The notes under the pieces were generated by a model, which saw only the letters and a list, made by a program, of their open reading frames with translations, was not told the DNA's origin and did not search any database. Below, piece by piece: positions 43,787 to 55,119 of a stretch of DNA of 64,000 nucleotides (its first letter is position 1; each line of letters starts with the position of its first letter). Origin of the DNA: Parietaria judaica. Taxonomy: Eukaryota > Streptophyta > Magnoliopsida > Rosales > Urticaceae. Position numbers and translations under genes: made by a program. The stretch is from contig OX940869.1 in the NCBI GenBank assembly GCA_954871525.1, forward strand, positions 20,860,001 to 20,924,000, given 5' to 3'.

Positions 43787-46512
43787 TGTTGGGTATAAAA
43801 CCCGTGGATTATCACGATTTGTGCCGTCAGACCGTACGGGTAACATTTCAAAAATTATTTTAAGCGGAAAACATGTTATCTGTATAACGGTCCGAGCATC
43901 GGCTAATTACCATATTCCAAGACCTGATAAATATCATGTAATTTAATATTCATAACATTATTAATAATCTAGTCTTTATAGGAAATAAATAGAAAGCAGT
44001 AAATGGTTGCATTTATTAACCCAATGCATAAGGCCGCACCTCTATTGACGACTTTCGGCTGCGCGTTTTGAATCGGGTAGGGCTCCGCCGGTGCTGAGGG
44101 AAACTCCCGTGATCTTTCGGGATATTCTCTTGGATTCCTCGTACCGAAGCGCGGGCTTCGCCGGCAGGACTCAGTCGCAAAATTTAAACTGATGGTTCTT
44201 TTTAAGCTTCTGGAGAACTAAGTCTCTTAAGCCGAACCAGAAAAAGTGATCATAGAGAAAATTCGCAGACCCTGAGGGAGAGGGAGAGTTCGAATTTTTC
44301 TCTGGGGAAAGGTGTGAAGAATGTGTAGAATGAGATCCCTATTTATAGGCTCAGACTGTAACCGAATTAGAGAAATTCCCTCCCCTGATTTGGAATTCTA
44401 TTAATTAAATATAATTAATTATATAAATCCAATGGTCTAGATTTAATCTCATCTAAATCCAAGGGATATAAATAACTAGGGATTTAATTAAATAAGAAAG
44501 ACTTGGACAAAATCAAAAATCCAATCTTATCTTCTTATCTTATAAAATTCGAATTTATATATATTTATATATAAAAATTCGAATTCCAATTATCTAGATC
44601 CAACGGTTTAGATAAATCTTTAAACCGATCTAATGGATCAAATTAATTTAAGATAAAATCAAATATTAAAAGATTTATTAAAAACAAAATTAGATTTTAT
44701 CCATATCTATAATTCGAAAATAATATATATTATATATAATTAATTAATTTCCAATCCGACGGTAAAGATTAAATCTTAGACCGATCTAACAGATATAATT
44801 AATTGGCTAAATTCGAAAATCAAAACTTGGTCATCAAGTTATTAATTTTGAATATATCAATTATCCTAATCCAACGGTTGATATTAAATCATAACCGATC
44901 CAATGGATTAAATTGATTTTAGGGTTTTTCTCAAATACCAAAACATTTGGTACTTTTGCCGCAATTATGAAAAGACCAAACTCTATCCATTCGAATGTAT
45001 ATGGTTCCATATTCCAAGGCATAATTCGATTTCTACACATATAATATATATAAATATATATTATTTACATATTAAAATAAATATTAATTATTGATTAATT
45101 ATTAATAATATATTAATAATCAAATTTGAATAATTAAATCATATTAATATCCTCTGATCTCAATCACACATTCAATTGTCATGGTGTCACACCATCATTT
45201 AAATTCGTGACATGTAATTTAATTTCATAGTTTACCGAAACGATCACAAAGTTAGAAATTTTCTAAATCATATACCGTACGTCGAACCGACTTGGTTCCA
45301 AAAGCAAAGTTTCTTATAATTTAATTTCCAACAACTTTCATGTTGACAGAAAATCCAAATTCTAATTTCTTTTGTCAGTTAATTTCGGTTACCAAGATAT
45401 GGTACTGTTGCCACGCTACTCATAAAACTATCTTATGTCTGTCACAGACTTTAGTTTTATAAGTCTTGCCAAATGATCTAAAACATCTCAAAATGTTTTT
45501 ATCACGTACGTATCATCCGTTACGGAGCTATCCTGAGGACCATGGACCCGTATCACTTAAGCTCCAACGAATTGCTAGGGTGTTCGTCAAACCTCGGTGT
45601 TATTCCACTATAAACCCGAGGCTGCACTCTTTAGTGATACATTATATATTATTCCCTTAATTATAGCAGGGTATCTATTGATACAATCAAATTCGGGTTA
45701 TTGATCTTTCACTTGATGATCCACACATGAGCAGGCGGTTTCTACCGTTATGCCCCTCATTGCATTTTCATCCTTGATTCAGTCAGTAATATCATGAGTA
45801 ACCCACTTATGGTTTTGATTCATAAGTTGCGCACAGGTACCTCTCACTTCTCACCACCGACAATCAAGGGAATCATTATGACTCTGAAGACAACTGCGTG
45901 ATGCCCATGTCTATGACCAAGCTACGCTTACTGGTGACTATCATGTTCCCAAAATAATAGTGTTGGGAACAACGGTAATATATTGTGTTCTTTAACTGTT
46001 AAATCAAAGAACAATTAAGCCAGCAACTCGGACTCAAGATCACTCAAGACTTAGATCGAATATCCATTTCATCATCTACTAGTGACTCAACTCCAAGTTA
46101 TCAGTGACGGTCTTATATGATAGCTTCCGGTGTTTAAGTCAGGTCAAGTCCAGTATGAAGACACTTCATACTTAATGCACTTCTAGTGAGTGTGACACAC
46201 ACAAAATCTAGAATAGGATTGTCACTTAGTCACATTAATGACCTTATACGATTAATGGGCTCCCACCCAGTTAATAAGGTCACGGACATTTTAAGTTCAT
46301 TTATTATGATTATTAATTCTTCCTCACATTGACTCTGTTGTGATAATAATAACATAATTGCATACTTTATAAACTAAGGATCAAACATTCTATTTTACTC
46401 TACTAGAAACTATAATAAGATTATCATAATAAGCATCATCTTTCTTCAACCACTTGTCATAATCTTTTACAAATGGATAAAATATCTTGTTTAAGGACAC
46501 ACATGTCGAACA
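43787..46512 (-). mobile_element. R1 5' LTR
   Basis: On + starts TGTTGGGTATAAAACCC and ends ATGTCGAACA (one change from CCAACA). Collinear over its whole length with 14414-17145. TATA region near 44335 on minus. It is followed by CGAGA at 46513-46517. Confidence 0.9.
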
Positions 46513-46517
46513 CGAGA
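46513..46517. repeat. Right target-site duplication of R1 (CGAGA)
   Basis: Matches 14409-14413, about 32 kb away, and is flanked by aORF sequence of the same G1b copy. Confidence 0.85.
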
Positions 46518-46930
46518 AGCCCAGATACCGCCGACGCACCTCTGCCAGTCACTTCCGCCACAATGTTGCCCGCCTCCTCACCAAAGGCAAACTCGGCTAC
46601 GAGCTCACCTAGTCCAAGTTCGGCGTCGCTCATGACACCCACCCGAGAATTTGATTCCCACCCCATCACATAGATTGAAGATATCGTCTAAACTCAACAT
46701 CCAATCATCCAAGCTCACCAGAGAACCGTTAATGGTGGCCGGAGTTTCATCATCGATCTCCATAAAAATAAAGTCCGGCGAAATGAAAAGCTTATAGGAC
46801 TCATGGATTTCTTCAGGGAATCATCACCACCAAATGCACCGTAAAAATCCATCACCACCATGAGCCATGGAAACTCAGCCATCAAGCTCCTTAGGAAAAG
46901 GAAAATCACGAATTTGAGGTAGAGGAAAAG
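46518..46930 (-). pseudogene. G1b aORF, right part (N-terminal coding)
   Basis: Continues the gene broken by R1. On minus the first codons lie near 46880 (counterpart of the G1a start near 4444-4400; shared GAGCTTGATGG/GAAGCTTTGACGG context), and the rest is decayed, with stops. It aligns by position with 4130-4440 of G1a. Confidence 0.65.
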
Positions 46931-47770
46931 AGAGAAAAATGCTTAAAGCCCTAAAAGGTATTTATAAGGTAATATTTTACCCTATTTTCTCTTATTTTCT
47001 CATTAAATTCGATTTCTATAAACCCACATTAGCCCAAAATCGCAGAAACTAGGCCCACAAAGCTGATGTTTAAATTTTTTTAATTTTTTTTTGGCCAAAA
47101 CCGATGAAAAATGAGTTTTATACGTTTTTTTAGTGAAAAATGCTACTTTCAAAGTTTGTAAAATAAACCTTGAAAATTAAACTTTGGAATTTTATAAATT
47201 TTCATTTTTAATTTTCAATTATGAAAATAAATTAAAATTATTTTTTTGGATTTTCATGATTTATTTATCAATCTATGGTTTTATTACTATATTAATTTAC
47301 GGGTTAATTAAGAAACTTTTTAAAGTTTTGAAATTAAATCGTAATTATTATTTTTCAAAGTAATTATTTACTTTTGCTTTTATTATGTCGCTTGATTTTA
47401 TTTATTTATTTTTGTATTCATTTTTGGAGTTCAAAGTTAATTTAAAAAGTCTTTATTTTACAAAGTGTACTTATAAACCTCCAAAGATAAAAAAAAAATC
47501 ATAAAAAATGACCTTTTATTTATTGAATTATCTACTTATCTCCTTGAATAATTTTTAAAATATTCAAAGTTATTCCTAGCTTATTTAAAAAGCAATTTTC
47601 GAAAATATTTTTTCAAAACTCAATTAAAAGAAATTTGCAGTTCCTTAGGAGGACAGGGAGGAGACTTGCATCTCTGACAACCCGAACCCTCGCCAAATAA
47701 CACAATTACCTAAGATTTTGAAAATAAAGTTTCTCACGCAATACAATTACCCAAGAAACTGGAGGGTTAA
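46931..47770. other. G1b AT-rich spacer
   Basis: Collinear with 4445-5297 of G1a, for example AAGGTATTTATAAGGTAATA and ACTAGGCCCACAAAGCTGA. It ends in AAACTGGAGGG, the polypurine tract. No gene. Confidence 0.65.
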
Positions 47771-49200
47771 TGTTATGCGCATTTTTCGAGCAATCTAAAA
47801 ATTGGCCCTATTGGCAAAAGTAAAAGCCCATTGGCGAAGTGAAAGACCGAGAGACCAAGACCCAACCTATTGGGCGAGGCCCGGAACCCCGAAAGGCCCA
47901 AAAGTCAAAGTCCTTGACCGAAGTTTATCTTCGTGAAAGACGATTCAGACAACCCGGCGAGGTTATCACAACCCAGGGAAAGTCCTCGACCAAGGAACAA
48001 GGAGATAAAAGCCGGGGCGAACCTCCCGACAAGGTCCCCGATGACCCGATTAGCTTCCCCGATGAGGTCCCCAACGACCACCTCGTTGACAACACCGATA
48101 GGGGGATAACTTGCAATAATTGCAAAAGACGAGAAGACATGAGCTTACGATTATCCTCAGAAGGTCCTCAGGATTCCCCCAGACACGACGTATAAGCTCG
48201 CGGACACCCAGAAAATGCTACGAATGAGCAACGAAGCAACTGACAAGCCCCTCGCCACAACAAGGAGCCGTGGTAAGCCTCTCCTGACAAGGAGAGATGA
48301 CGCCATTTCTCTGGGAAATTAATGGGGAATATTCTTTATTAATTTCTCACAAATCAAGGAAAAGGGGTTACCCGTTTTTCCTATAAATAGGAGCTTCCTC
48401 GTCCTCATTTTACACATTGTCTCATAACTTTCTCCAGAGTTTCTCTCTCTTTTTTCTCTCTCTAAAATTTGCCCCTTCTCCTGGTCTTCTCTGGCTCGCG
48501 CCTTAGACGCCTTGGAGATCGCCAGGAAGGCCCGAATACGAGCTAACACTTGACAGAGCTTAAGTCTAGCCAGAAAAGTTGTTCGGCGTAGTCGTACCCA
48601 TTGCCTGATATTTTATAGGCATGGACCACAACACCCCTCATCTTATATTTGTCGGGCAGGGGCGACGACACCCATTCGCTGATATTTTCCAAGCGTGGAC
48701 TATGACACCCCTCGCCTGATATTTACCGGGCAGGGGCGACGACACACATTACCTGATATTTGTTAGGCATGGGCCACGACTTTTTTGCCGCTAATACCCT
48801 CGCCATCAGCAACGGTCACCCCCGCACTGCCAACATCGGCTTCACCGATGAGTTAAAACACATCGTTAGTCATCCATTTTCCACTAACCCTGAACTACGT
48901 GATGACCTGATCCTGAAGGAAGGGTACATAGGCAGCTCTTCGCTAGACGGGGGTGTGGCATCAATTATTTCTTTTTTGTAGGTCCTCCCTCACCGCCGAA
49001 GTCATCGCCGAGGAACTAAAATCATCTAGGATCTCCAAGAATAGCCCGGAGCCTTGCGAAGAACGAATGATTTGCCTCCAGCTTTAAAGATCACAAGTCA
49101 AACCGTGTTGACTCCACCTTTGACCGCCCATGCTACCACCGGATCTGGCCCGTGCTTGAACGATGGATCAGGATCTCATTTAAGCCATTTTCGCGCATTA
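47771..49200 (+). mobile_element. G1b 3' LTR
   Basis: Starts TGTTATGCGCATTTTTCG like the G1a LTR and ends about CGCGCATTAA (49190-49200). TATA box at 48382-48389. Contains a tandem array of about 37-bp units (about 48600-48775) where G1a has a different arrangement. The right end is not certain. Confidence 0.65.
48600..48775. repeat. About 37-bp tandem repeat in G1b LTR
   Basis: About five units built on CCTGATATTT...GGGCAGGGGCGACGACACCC, at about 48604, 48640, 48678, 48713 and 48752. Spacing is slightly irregular. Confidence 0.7.
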
Positions 49201-49690
49201 AGAATTAATATTAATAAATATATTTTTACAAATACTTGTCAATTTATCGGTATCCGTAGAATTTGATCAATCTGATCAGTTATTTGTTTTTAAAATATTA
49301 TTACAAAAATTTAATCGGTATATGTGTACGATTGGGCCATCCGAGGTTTATCGGTTTCTGAACTCTTAAAACTTGGATATTTTCTTAGTTTTATGTTCAT
49401 TCATATCATGGTTTGAAAAGGCTAAATACCAAAATCGAAAAGAAAAAAAAAAGATAGATCTATTTTATGAGTTCGCTAATGAGTAACGAGTTTACTTGTG
49501 GTTTTTTTTATGAAAAAAAGTTTACCAACGTATAAAGTAACCATTAAATTTTACGGGTTAACATTAACAGACATATTTGAAGATGAACTTTTCAGAAAAT
49601 AATATGAGTAATACTATTGTTATGTAATAACACTAGTTAAAATAGTTGATAACACCACACCCTTTCCACAACACCTTAGTGAAACGTGCT
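49201..49690. other. AT-rich intergenic stretch
   Basis: No gene, repeat or family resemblance recognised. It separates the G1b LTR from the first CCGCGG island. Confidence 0.5.
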
Positions 49691-50230
49691 TGTTGTTTAT
49701 CAGAACCGCGACTTGTGTAATAAAAAAACAGCGGCGTGTTTTCTTTTACCACGTCCCCAAGGCGTGCTTTCAAAAATTATGCTTAAACGAAGATAATGAA
49801 ACCATGCCTCAGCGCCTAGACAACAAAGCCACGACGGTATTCCTTTTCCACAACGTCTTCAACATGTCAAATTTTCATTGACATCTTAATAATAACACTG
49901 CGGTTAATTTAGTTGAACAAGCGCGACACAGACTACATAAATAACGTATTCAGGACATTGTCTGAAATTGCCCAAAAATTAGGAGAAGTCGAGGCCTTCA
50001 TGGAAATATGACCCGGCTATTATATGCAAAGAGCCGCGGCTTATTTTTAAGTAATTAAATTATTGACCTAACGGGGTGTACTGTGGCTTTTTATCAATAT
50101 ATGCCGAGGTATATATCCAATATCTAAGACGTATCTTATGCCAAAATCGTATTCGCCGCGGCATGGTTTTAGTTATGTATGTTAGAGATTTCCATATCGA
50201 GGCGTGGTTGAGATAAAAGTCACGGTTCTA
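49691..50230. repeat. CCGCGG island 1
   Basis: AT-rich DNA with CCGCGG at 50034 and 50156 and many near matches (AACCGCGACTT at about 49705, CACTGCGGTTAA at about 49900, GGCGTGGTTGAG at about 50200). Motifs sit in the frame A(G/A)CCGCGG(C/T)TT. It lies just upstream of the gene-like unit at 50230-51850. Confidence 0.6.
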
Positions 50231-50482
50231 ATGCCCTCCTCTTTAATCTCGCTCATTCACTTTATACAGCCACCGTAAGAATCCTACTAACCGCCGTTTT
50301 GGACGCCGTTATCCTTCTCTAAATTCTTCTCGCAGTCGCCGCCGTCATCGCGCTGTCACCTTCGTCGTCTACAGGTGTGAGTTAGGTTATATGTTTTATG
50401 AAAATGGTTTAGATTTTTGTAAATTTTGATGAAAATTTCGTTTCGATTTTTATTCATATTGTTAGTCGTTGTTATGATTTGA

Positions 50483-50550
<68 letters not shown>
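50483..50550. repeat. (TTA)n microsatellite
   Basis: Uninterrupted ATT/TTA repeat of about 68 bp. It is followed by a 36-bp segment (50551-50586) that recurs after the next TTA tract at 50893-50928. Confidence 0.95.
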
Positions 50551-50551
<1 letters not shown>

Positions 50552-50586
50552 AGCAATTGTGTTATTCGAAATTTTAACAATTTCTT

Positions 50587-50817
50587 TAAAAAATAAAAAT
50601 AATTTTTTTTATAAAAAATTATTTAAAAAGTAAAAATTACGTGGCATGCCACGTGGCGGCCAAGTGCCATCTGGCATGCCACATGGCAAAGGCTGATTGC
50701 CACACAGATAGATTTTCTTGGTCAACTCCCAAATGTCGAGTTTGGGTACTTTTGCCGCCATTTACGAAGGTTGTATACACAACAGAGTATTTGACCAAAG
50801 CTTGGGTCTTTTCACCC

Positions 50818-50892
<75 letters not shown>
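50587..50892. repeat. Inserted repeat with (TTA)n tail
   Basis: Flanked by direct copies of a 36-bp segment (50551-50586 and 50893-50928). Contains GTGGCATGCCAC palindromes (50641-50690), then GGTCAACTCCCAAAT...TTTGACCAAAGCTTGGGT, then (TTA)n at about 50815-50892. The GGTCAACTCCC...GACCAAA...TTGGGT part with a TTA tail recurs at 61448-61678. It resembles a short retroposed or DNA element; the class is not known. Confidence 0.65.
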
Positions 50893-50893
<1 letters not shown>

Positions 50894-52140
50894 AACAATT
50901 GTGTTATTCGAAATTTTAACAATTTCTTACGTTTCAAATTGTATATGTCAAATCTTTGATATATTTTATTTTCGGATTTATTTATTGGATATTATTAATT
51001 CTATTAATTTGTAGATATCAATGGCTCCTAGAAAGCATCAGAGATGCGAGTCGAATAATGACCCTGCTGACGATAAAAATATATTCACGAGTATTTCGGC
51101 GAGTGAACGGTTTGAGTAACTCAAGGCAAGAGTATGCAACGAATGAGGTTTTGTGTTCTCGCTAGATTTTACTAGTTTTTGTTGAGGCTGAGCAGATAAC
51201 AAATATAATCGAGTCTCACGGGTGGAAGACATTTGTTTCACATCCGAAAGAAAACAGGAACTTGAACGTGATTAAGGAGTTTGACTCGAACTTGGCCGAC
51301 ACAATTGCGGAGGGGTTTGTGATGGTACGAATGAAGAAGGTGATGATGTCACCGGAAATCATCAATAATTATTATGGCACGGCCAACATTACCAAAACGG
51401 AGGACGCATACAAAACGATTACAACCACGATTTTTTATTACGCTGACATCTAGAGAACACTGACAGCTCCGGTGAATGTTTAGCGTATATTTAGAGGAAA
51501 AAAACGGCTCATCGTAGGTCAAATGAATCGGGTAGCACGGGGCTTTTTTTACTTCCTACACGCTCGTCTGGTTCCAAAGATTCACTACAAGGACGTCACG
51601 CTACCAGTGGTATTGATGTTGTATTTGGTCATCAAAGGAAAAAAATATTGATATCGGCCAATACATTTTCCATTCCATGCTCACGTATGTGGTGGGAAAC
51701 ATCTGTTGCTGTTCCCGATATTGATCATGCAGCTTGGCATGTCCGCCGGCTGCCGCCTCGAGGGAAACGACACAAAAATACAATCGGGAGGGAGATTGAC
51801 GTCCTCAACTATCGCGGGATGGAAGAGGGAGTAGTGTTGTGAACAAGGGCAATGGCACGGGTGGCGAGAAGGAAGACAGGAAAGAGTAGAAAGATCATAT
51901 ATAGTTTATAATTTATTATATTATTATTTATATTAAGGCTCTTTTTTACAAAACAATATTTGAATTATAATATGTTTCATGCATGTGCCCGTGGTTTGAG
52001 ATTTTTTTTTTTGGCCCGTGGTTAGGGCATCAAACAGTGATTTTCTATTTTGAAAACATGATTTACAATTATTTTGTGTTAAATTTATATATATCCGAAA
52101 AATCAATGAAAAACGATTTTTTTAAAAATATATTATTAAA

Positions 52141-52470
52141 TAAACCGCGGCTATAAGTACAGCAGTGCGGTTGTGTTCATCCAGTATCAAGGACTTATGA
52201 TAACTGTCGTGGCCTATAGTAAAGGGTAAAATAATAATTTTGTTAGACATAGTTGTCGCGGCATAGTTACTAAGCCGAAGCACAAACACACTAGCCGAGA
52301 CATTAAGAAAATACACCTCGTCATATTCAAAGTGATCAAGTCATGTTCTTGGGTTTCTTTAAGCACTTTGTTTAAGCCGCGGTTATTTTAAAATGTTCCC
52401 ATGTGATTTAAGGAAACCATCAGCTTTCTTCACAACGTGCCGCAGCTTTTACAACTTCCATACACGCACT
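52141..52470. repeat. CCGCGG island 2
   Basis: CCGCGG at 52145 and 52377, with variants GTGCGGTTG (about 52165), GTCGCGGCATAG (about 52253) and GTGCCGCAGC (about 52437). AT-rich background. Lies between the gene-like unit on + and the F-box pseudogene on minus. Confidence 0.6.
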
Positions 52471-52704
52471 TAGGCGTGTATTTAATAATAAATACCCGTT
52501 GTTCTTATGTTAAACTTGTTTTTTTATTTTCCAATTTTTTCAAACCGAACCCTAAAAACAATTTTCAACCGTACTTCTTTGTTACGTGAAAAATATTGGT
52601 GGTGCAATTACATATATATAGAGGAAGAAATGTACATAAAACATGAAAAATATTGTTACGTGACTAGCTAAGAGAAATAAAGAGAAAAAAACATCAAAAC
52701 AAAT

Positions 52705-53563
52705 AAGTGATGCTCTCGGCGTACTCATCGGGACGATGAACGCAGATCCCGTGTTGCTCCACCCATTCATTCTTCACCTGTTGACAATCACCGAATCCTG
52801 TGGTGACCTCGGAAACTCCGTCCGCGCCTCGTCCAGGCGAAGCACCTCATCCCACAAGTCAACGGTAAAAAAAAATCACCTTAGGCTGAAATTGAATCAG
52901 AAAGGAGCAATGAAGAACCTCGTCAACCTTGCCCTTGTCCGGTAACTATTTCTCTGACAGTGACACTGGAAGCCTCAAAGGCGCAGGAACATTTTGCCAG
53001 GCGATCCCGCCTTTGTCGAACACTTGCATGCATATAAACGGATGACCCGGCTTGCCGAGACACAAGCGGATGACCTTGTATTTGTTGGTTGTGACGTCGA
53101 GTCAGAAACCTAACGCCGCGTGGAGTTGCTCAAATTCAGGTGAATACGGTGGTGGAATCGGGAGATGTCTGGCCTGTCGAGTCACCGGATTCCAAACCAC
53201 GAGCCGCATCACCTCATCCCACTCGAGTCTCAGGCAGACCAAGCCTTTGGAGGAGCCTTCGATTTGCAAGACTCGGTTGTCGAGGTTGAGCTAATCCACG
53301 TCATATCTCCACACCCTTTCGTCGTTGATCATCAGCATCAGTACAAACTTTTCCGACGCCCGTTCACCGATGGCAATTAGGATTGGCCCATTTTTGGCCT
53401 GACGAAAGATTCGGTGAGCGTCGATAAATGACTCATTGCCAGATATGCGAGCCCGCCATTTTTTGGAGACGCTCTTGAGACGCATTAGAGGTTTCGCCAG
53501 GAGTTCCGCTAGGATTTTGTGAAATACGATGTCTTCGGGAAAATCCTCTGAACTGTTTTCCAT
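52705..53563 (-). pseudogene. F-box protein pseudogene 1
   Basis: Starts MENSSEDFPEDIVFHKIL at 53563. An N-terminal F-box (residues about 8-48: LLAKPLMRLKSVSKKWRARI) is followed by the F-box-associated part: LMINDERVWRYDVD, then after a stop LNLDNRVLQIEGSSKGLVCL, MRLVVWNPVTRQARHLPIPP, and YKVIRLCLGKPGHPF. In-frame stops: TAG at about 53289, TGA at about 53109 (GF*LDV), TAG at about 52947, and more later. F-box proteins are the substrate receptors of SCF ubiquitin ligases; this copy is dead. The duplicate at 54436-58243 shows the same domains and similar flanks, so the two arose by tandem duplication. Confidence 0.85.
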
Positions 53564-53684
53564 TGTAATTTTGTAAGAGCGAGTAGAGGCTTATGACTCT
53601 AAATGGAAAGATGGTGAAATGAATATTGAAGTGAAACTGCCTCTCGTCATGAACTGGGTATCTTAAGAGACATTTGGAGTTTCG

Positions 53685-54275
53685 AGCCGCGGTTCATATT
53701 AGAAATAGTCGCGGCTTAAATCCAAGCAGTTCGTGGGGTTTCAGTTTCTCTGCATGTATGGGACACGTATCATTACGTGATTGGGTTTTGCTTGTTTTGC
53801 AACTGGCACACTCCATCACGTCGTCACTGATGTGATAAGTGCGGTGGCTATGTTTTCAACCTTTCACTACTCCCTGTGTTTAATCCCATCATTATAGCCT
53901 AGCCATCATTAATGGGTTTTTTAATCCCATTTAGTTTTTCTAGAGGCATAATTGGTTGCCAACGCATTGCATGTGGGTGCAGAGTTTAGATTTTGAGGAT
54001 CGCGGTTGCAGAGTTGAGAAGATCAGCGTTTTCACTTTTAACTTGTGGAACGTAGCCGCGGCTGAATTCATCGATTTCAGAGAATTATGATCATAGCCGC
54101 GGCTTACGTGGGTAGACCTATTTGCCAGGGCATATTGAAACACTACCGCGGTATATTTAAATCGATCAAATCTTGCCTGAGCTTTCCACTTTATTTTCTC
54201 TGCAGTGTGTTTAAAATGTGTCGAGGCGAAACCTTCAAAACCAACAGTTTTTCACACCAAGCCGCGGCTCCGGGG
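53685..54275. repeat. CCGCGG island 3
   Basis: CCGCGG at 53687, 54056, 54097, 54146 and 54262, and variants TCGCGGC (about 53711) and TCGCGGTTG (about 54000). AT-rich. Lies between the two F-box pseudogenes. Confidence 0.65.
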
Positions 54276-55119
54276 TGAAACGTGTTAGTTTATTTTGCAA
54301 TCACCGGGTTAAAACCTTGTTAATTCAAAACCATGGACATCGGTGGTGCAATTACACATAAACATAGGAATAAATATGCATGAAATATGTAAATACTAGT
54401 ATGTATCTAGCTAAGAGAAAGAAAGAGAAAAAATGTCAACGCACTGAAGCGATGCTGTGAATGTACTCATGGGCACGGCCAACTGATATCTCGTGTCGCC
54501 CCGCCCATTCGTGGTGCCAACTGCGGACAATCGCCGGGTCCTGTGTTACCCTCGGATTGTCCGTCCGCACCGTATCAAGGCAAATCACCTCAAACCTGCA
54601 AGTTGACGGACACAAATATTTTCTTCGGAGGCTCCATTTGATCAATCTTAAAATTGCAATGAAGAATCCCGTCAACCATGCTATGGTTCGATGGCCAATT
54701 CACGTCATGAGAACCTTGTACTCTCCAAGGCAGCGAAACATTTTGTCAGGGGATCCCGCCTTTGTCGACACTTGCATACATACGAACGGATGAACATGTT
54801 TGCCGAGGCACAAGCGGACGACCTTGTATTCGTTGCTCGTGTTGTCTAGTCGAAAACCTAACACCGCATGGACTTTCCAAAACTCGGGTGAATACGCTGG
54901 TGGAATCGGAAGGATCCTCATCTCCTGAGTCGCCAGATTAAAAACCGCAACTCGCCTCACGCCCGTCACTTCCGGCTCGAACCCAATTCTCAAGAAGATA
55001 AAGCCGTTGTAGGATCCAACCATTTGGTGGACTCGATGCATGGGGTTAGGATGCGACACGCCGATTTTTTGTACCCGGCCGTTAATCCAAATCAGTATAA
55101 ACGATTCCGACCCCCGTGT

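Larger units (their letters stand above)
14414..46512 (-). mobile_element. R1: minus-strand copia element, host of nested insertions
   Basis: Outer limits are LTRs at 14414-17145 (3') and 43787-46512 (5'), bounded by CGAGA duplications. Its own sequence is 14414-21068 and about 43396-46512; the stretch between is gypsy G2a, which contains copia R2. The two LTRs share length (2732 and 2726 bp), ends (TGTTGGG...on +; ACA at the right) and almost all sequence, but differ from each other more than the two R2 LTRs do, as expected for the older insertion. Part of the R1 leader (the equivalent of about 26660-27220 of R2) is missing at the 43395 junction. Confidence 0.85.
50375..51842 (+). pseudogene. 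Decayed plant transposon-type gene with 5'-UTR intron
   Basis: A likely first exon ends CTACAG/GTGTGAG at 50374; the acceptor AATTTGTAG ends at 51014, and the coding begins ATGGCTCCTAG at 51021, so the intron (640 bp) holds the TTA microsatellites. Read across frames, the protein resembles the 'putative plant transposon protein' family (Pfam PF20167 as I recall it): IIESHGWKTFVSHP, IAEGFVMVRMKKVMMSPEIIN, RLIVGQMNRVARGFFYFL, then HARLVPKIHYKDVTLPVVL. At least five frameshifts or stops break it, ending near 51842. Not a working gene. The family's role is unknown. Confidence 0.55.

Noticed and set aside
50641..51014. Poly-Leu and poly-Ile frames around 50.6-51.0 kb
   Set aside because: They are translations of the TTA microsatellite inside a probable intron. 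The same holds for 61520-61770.
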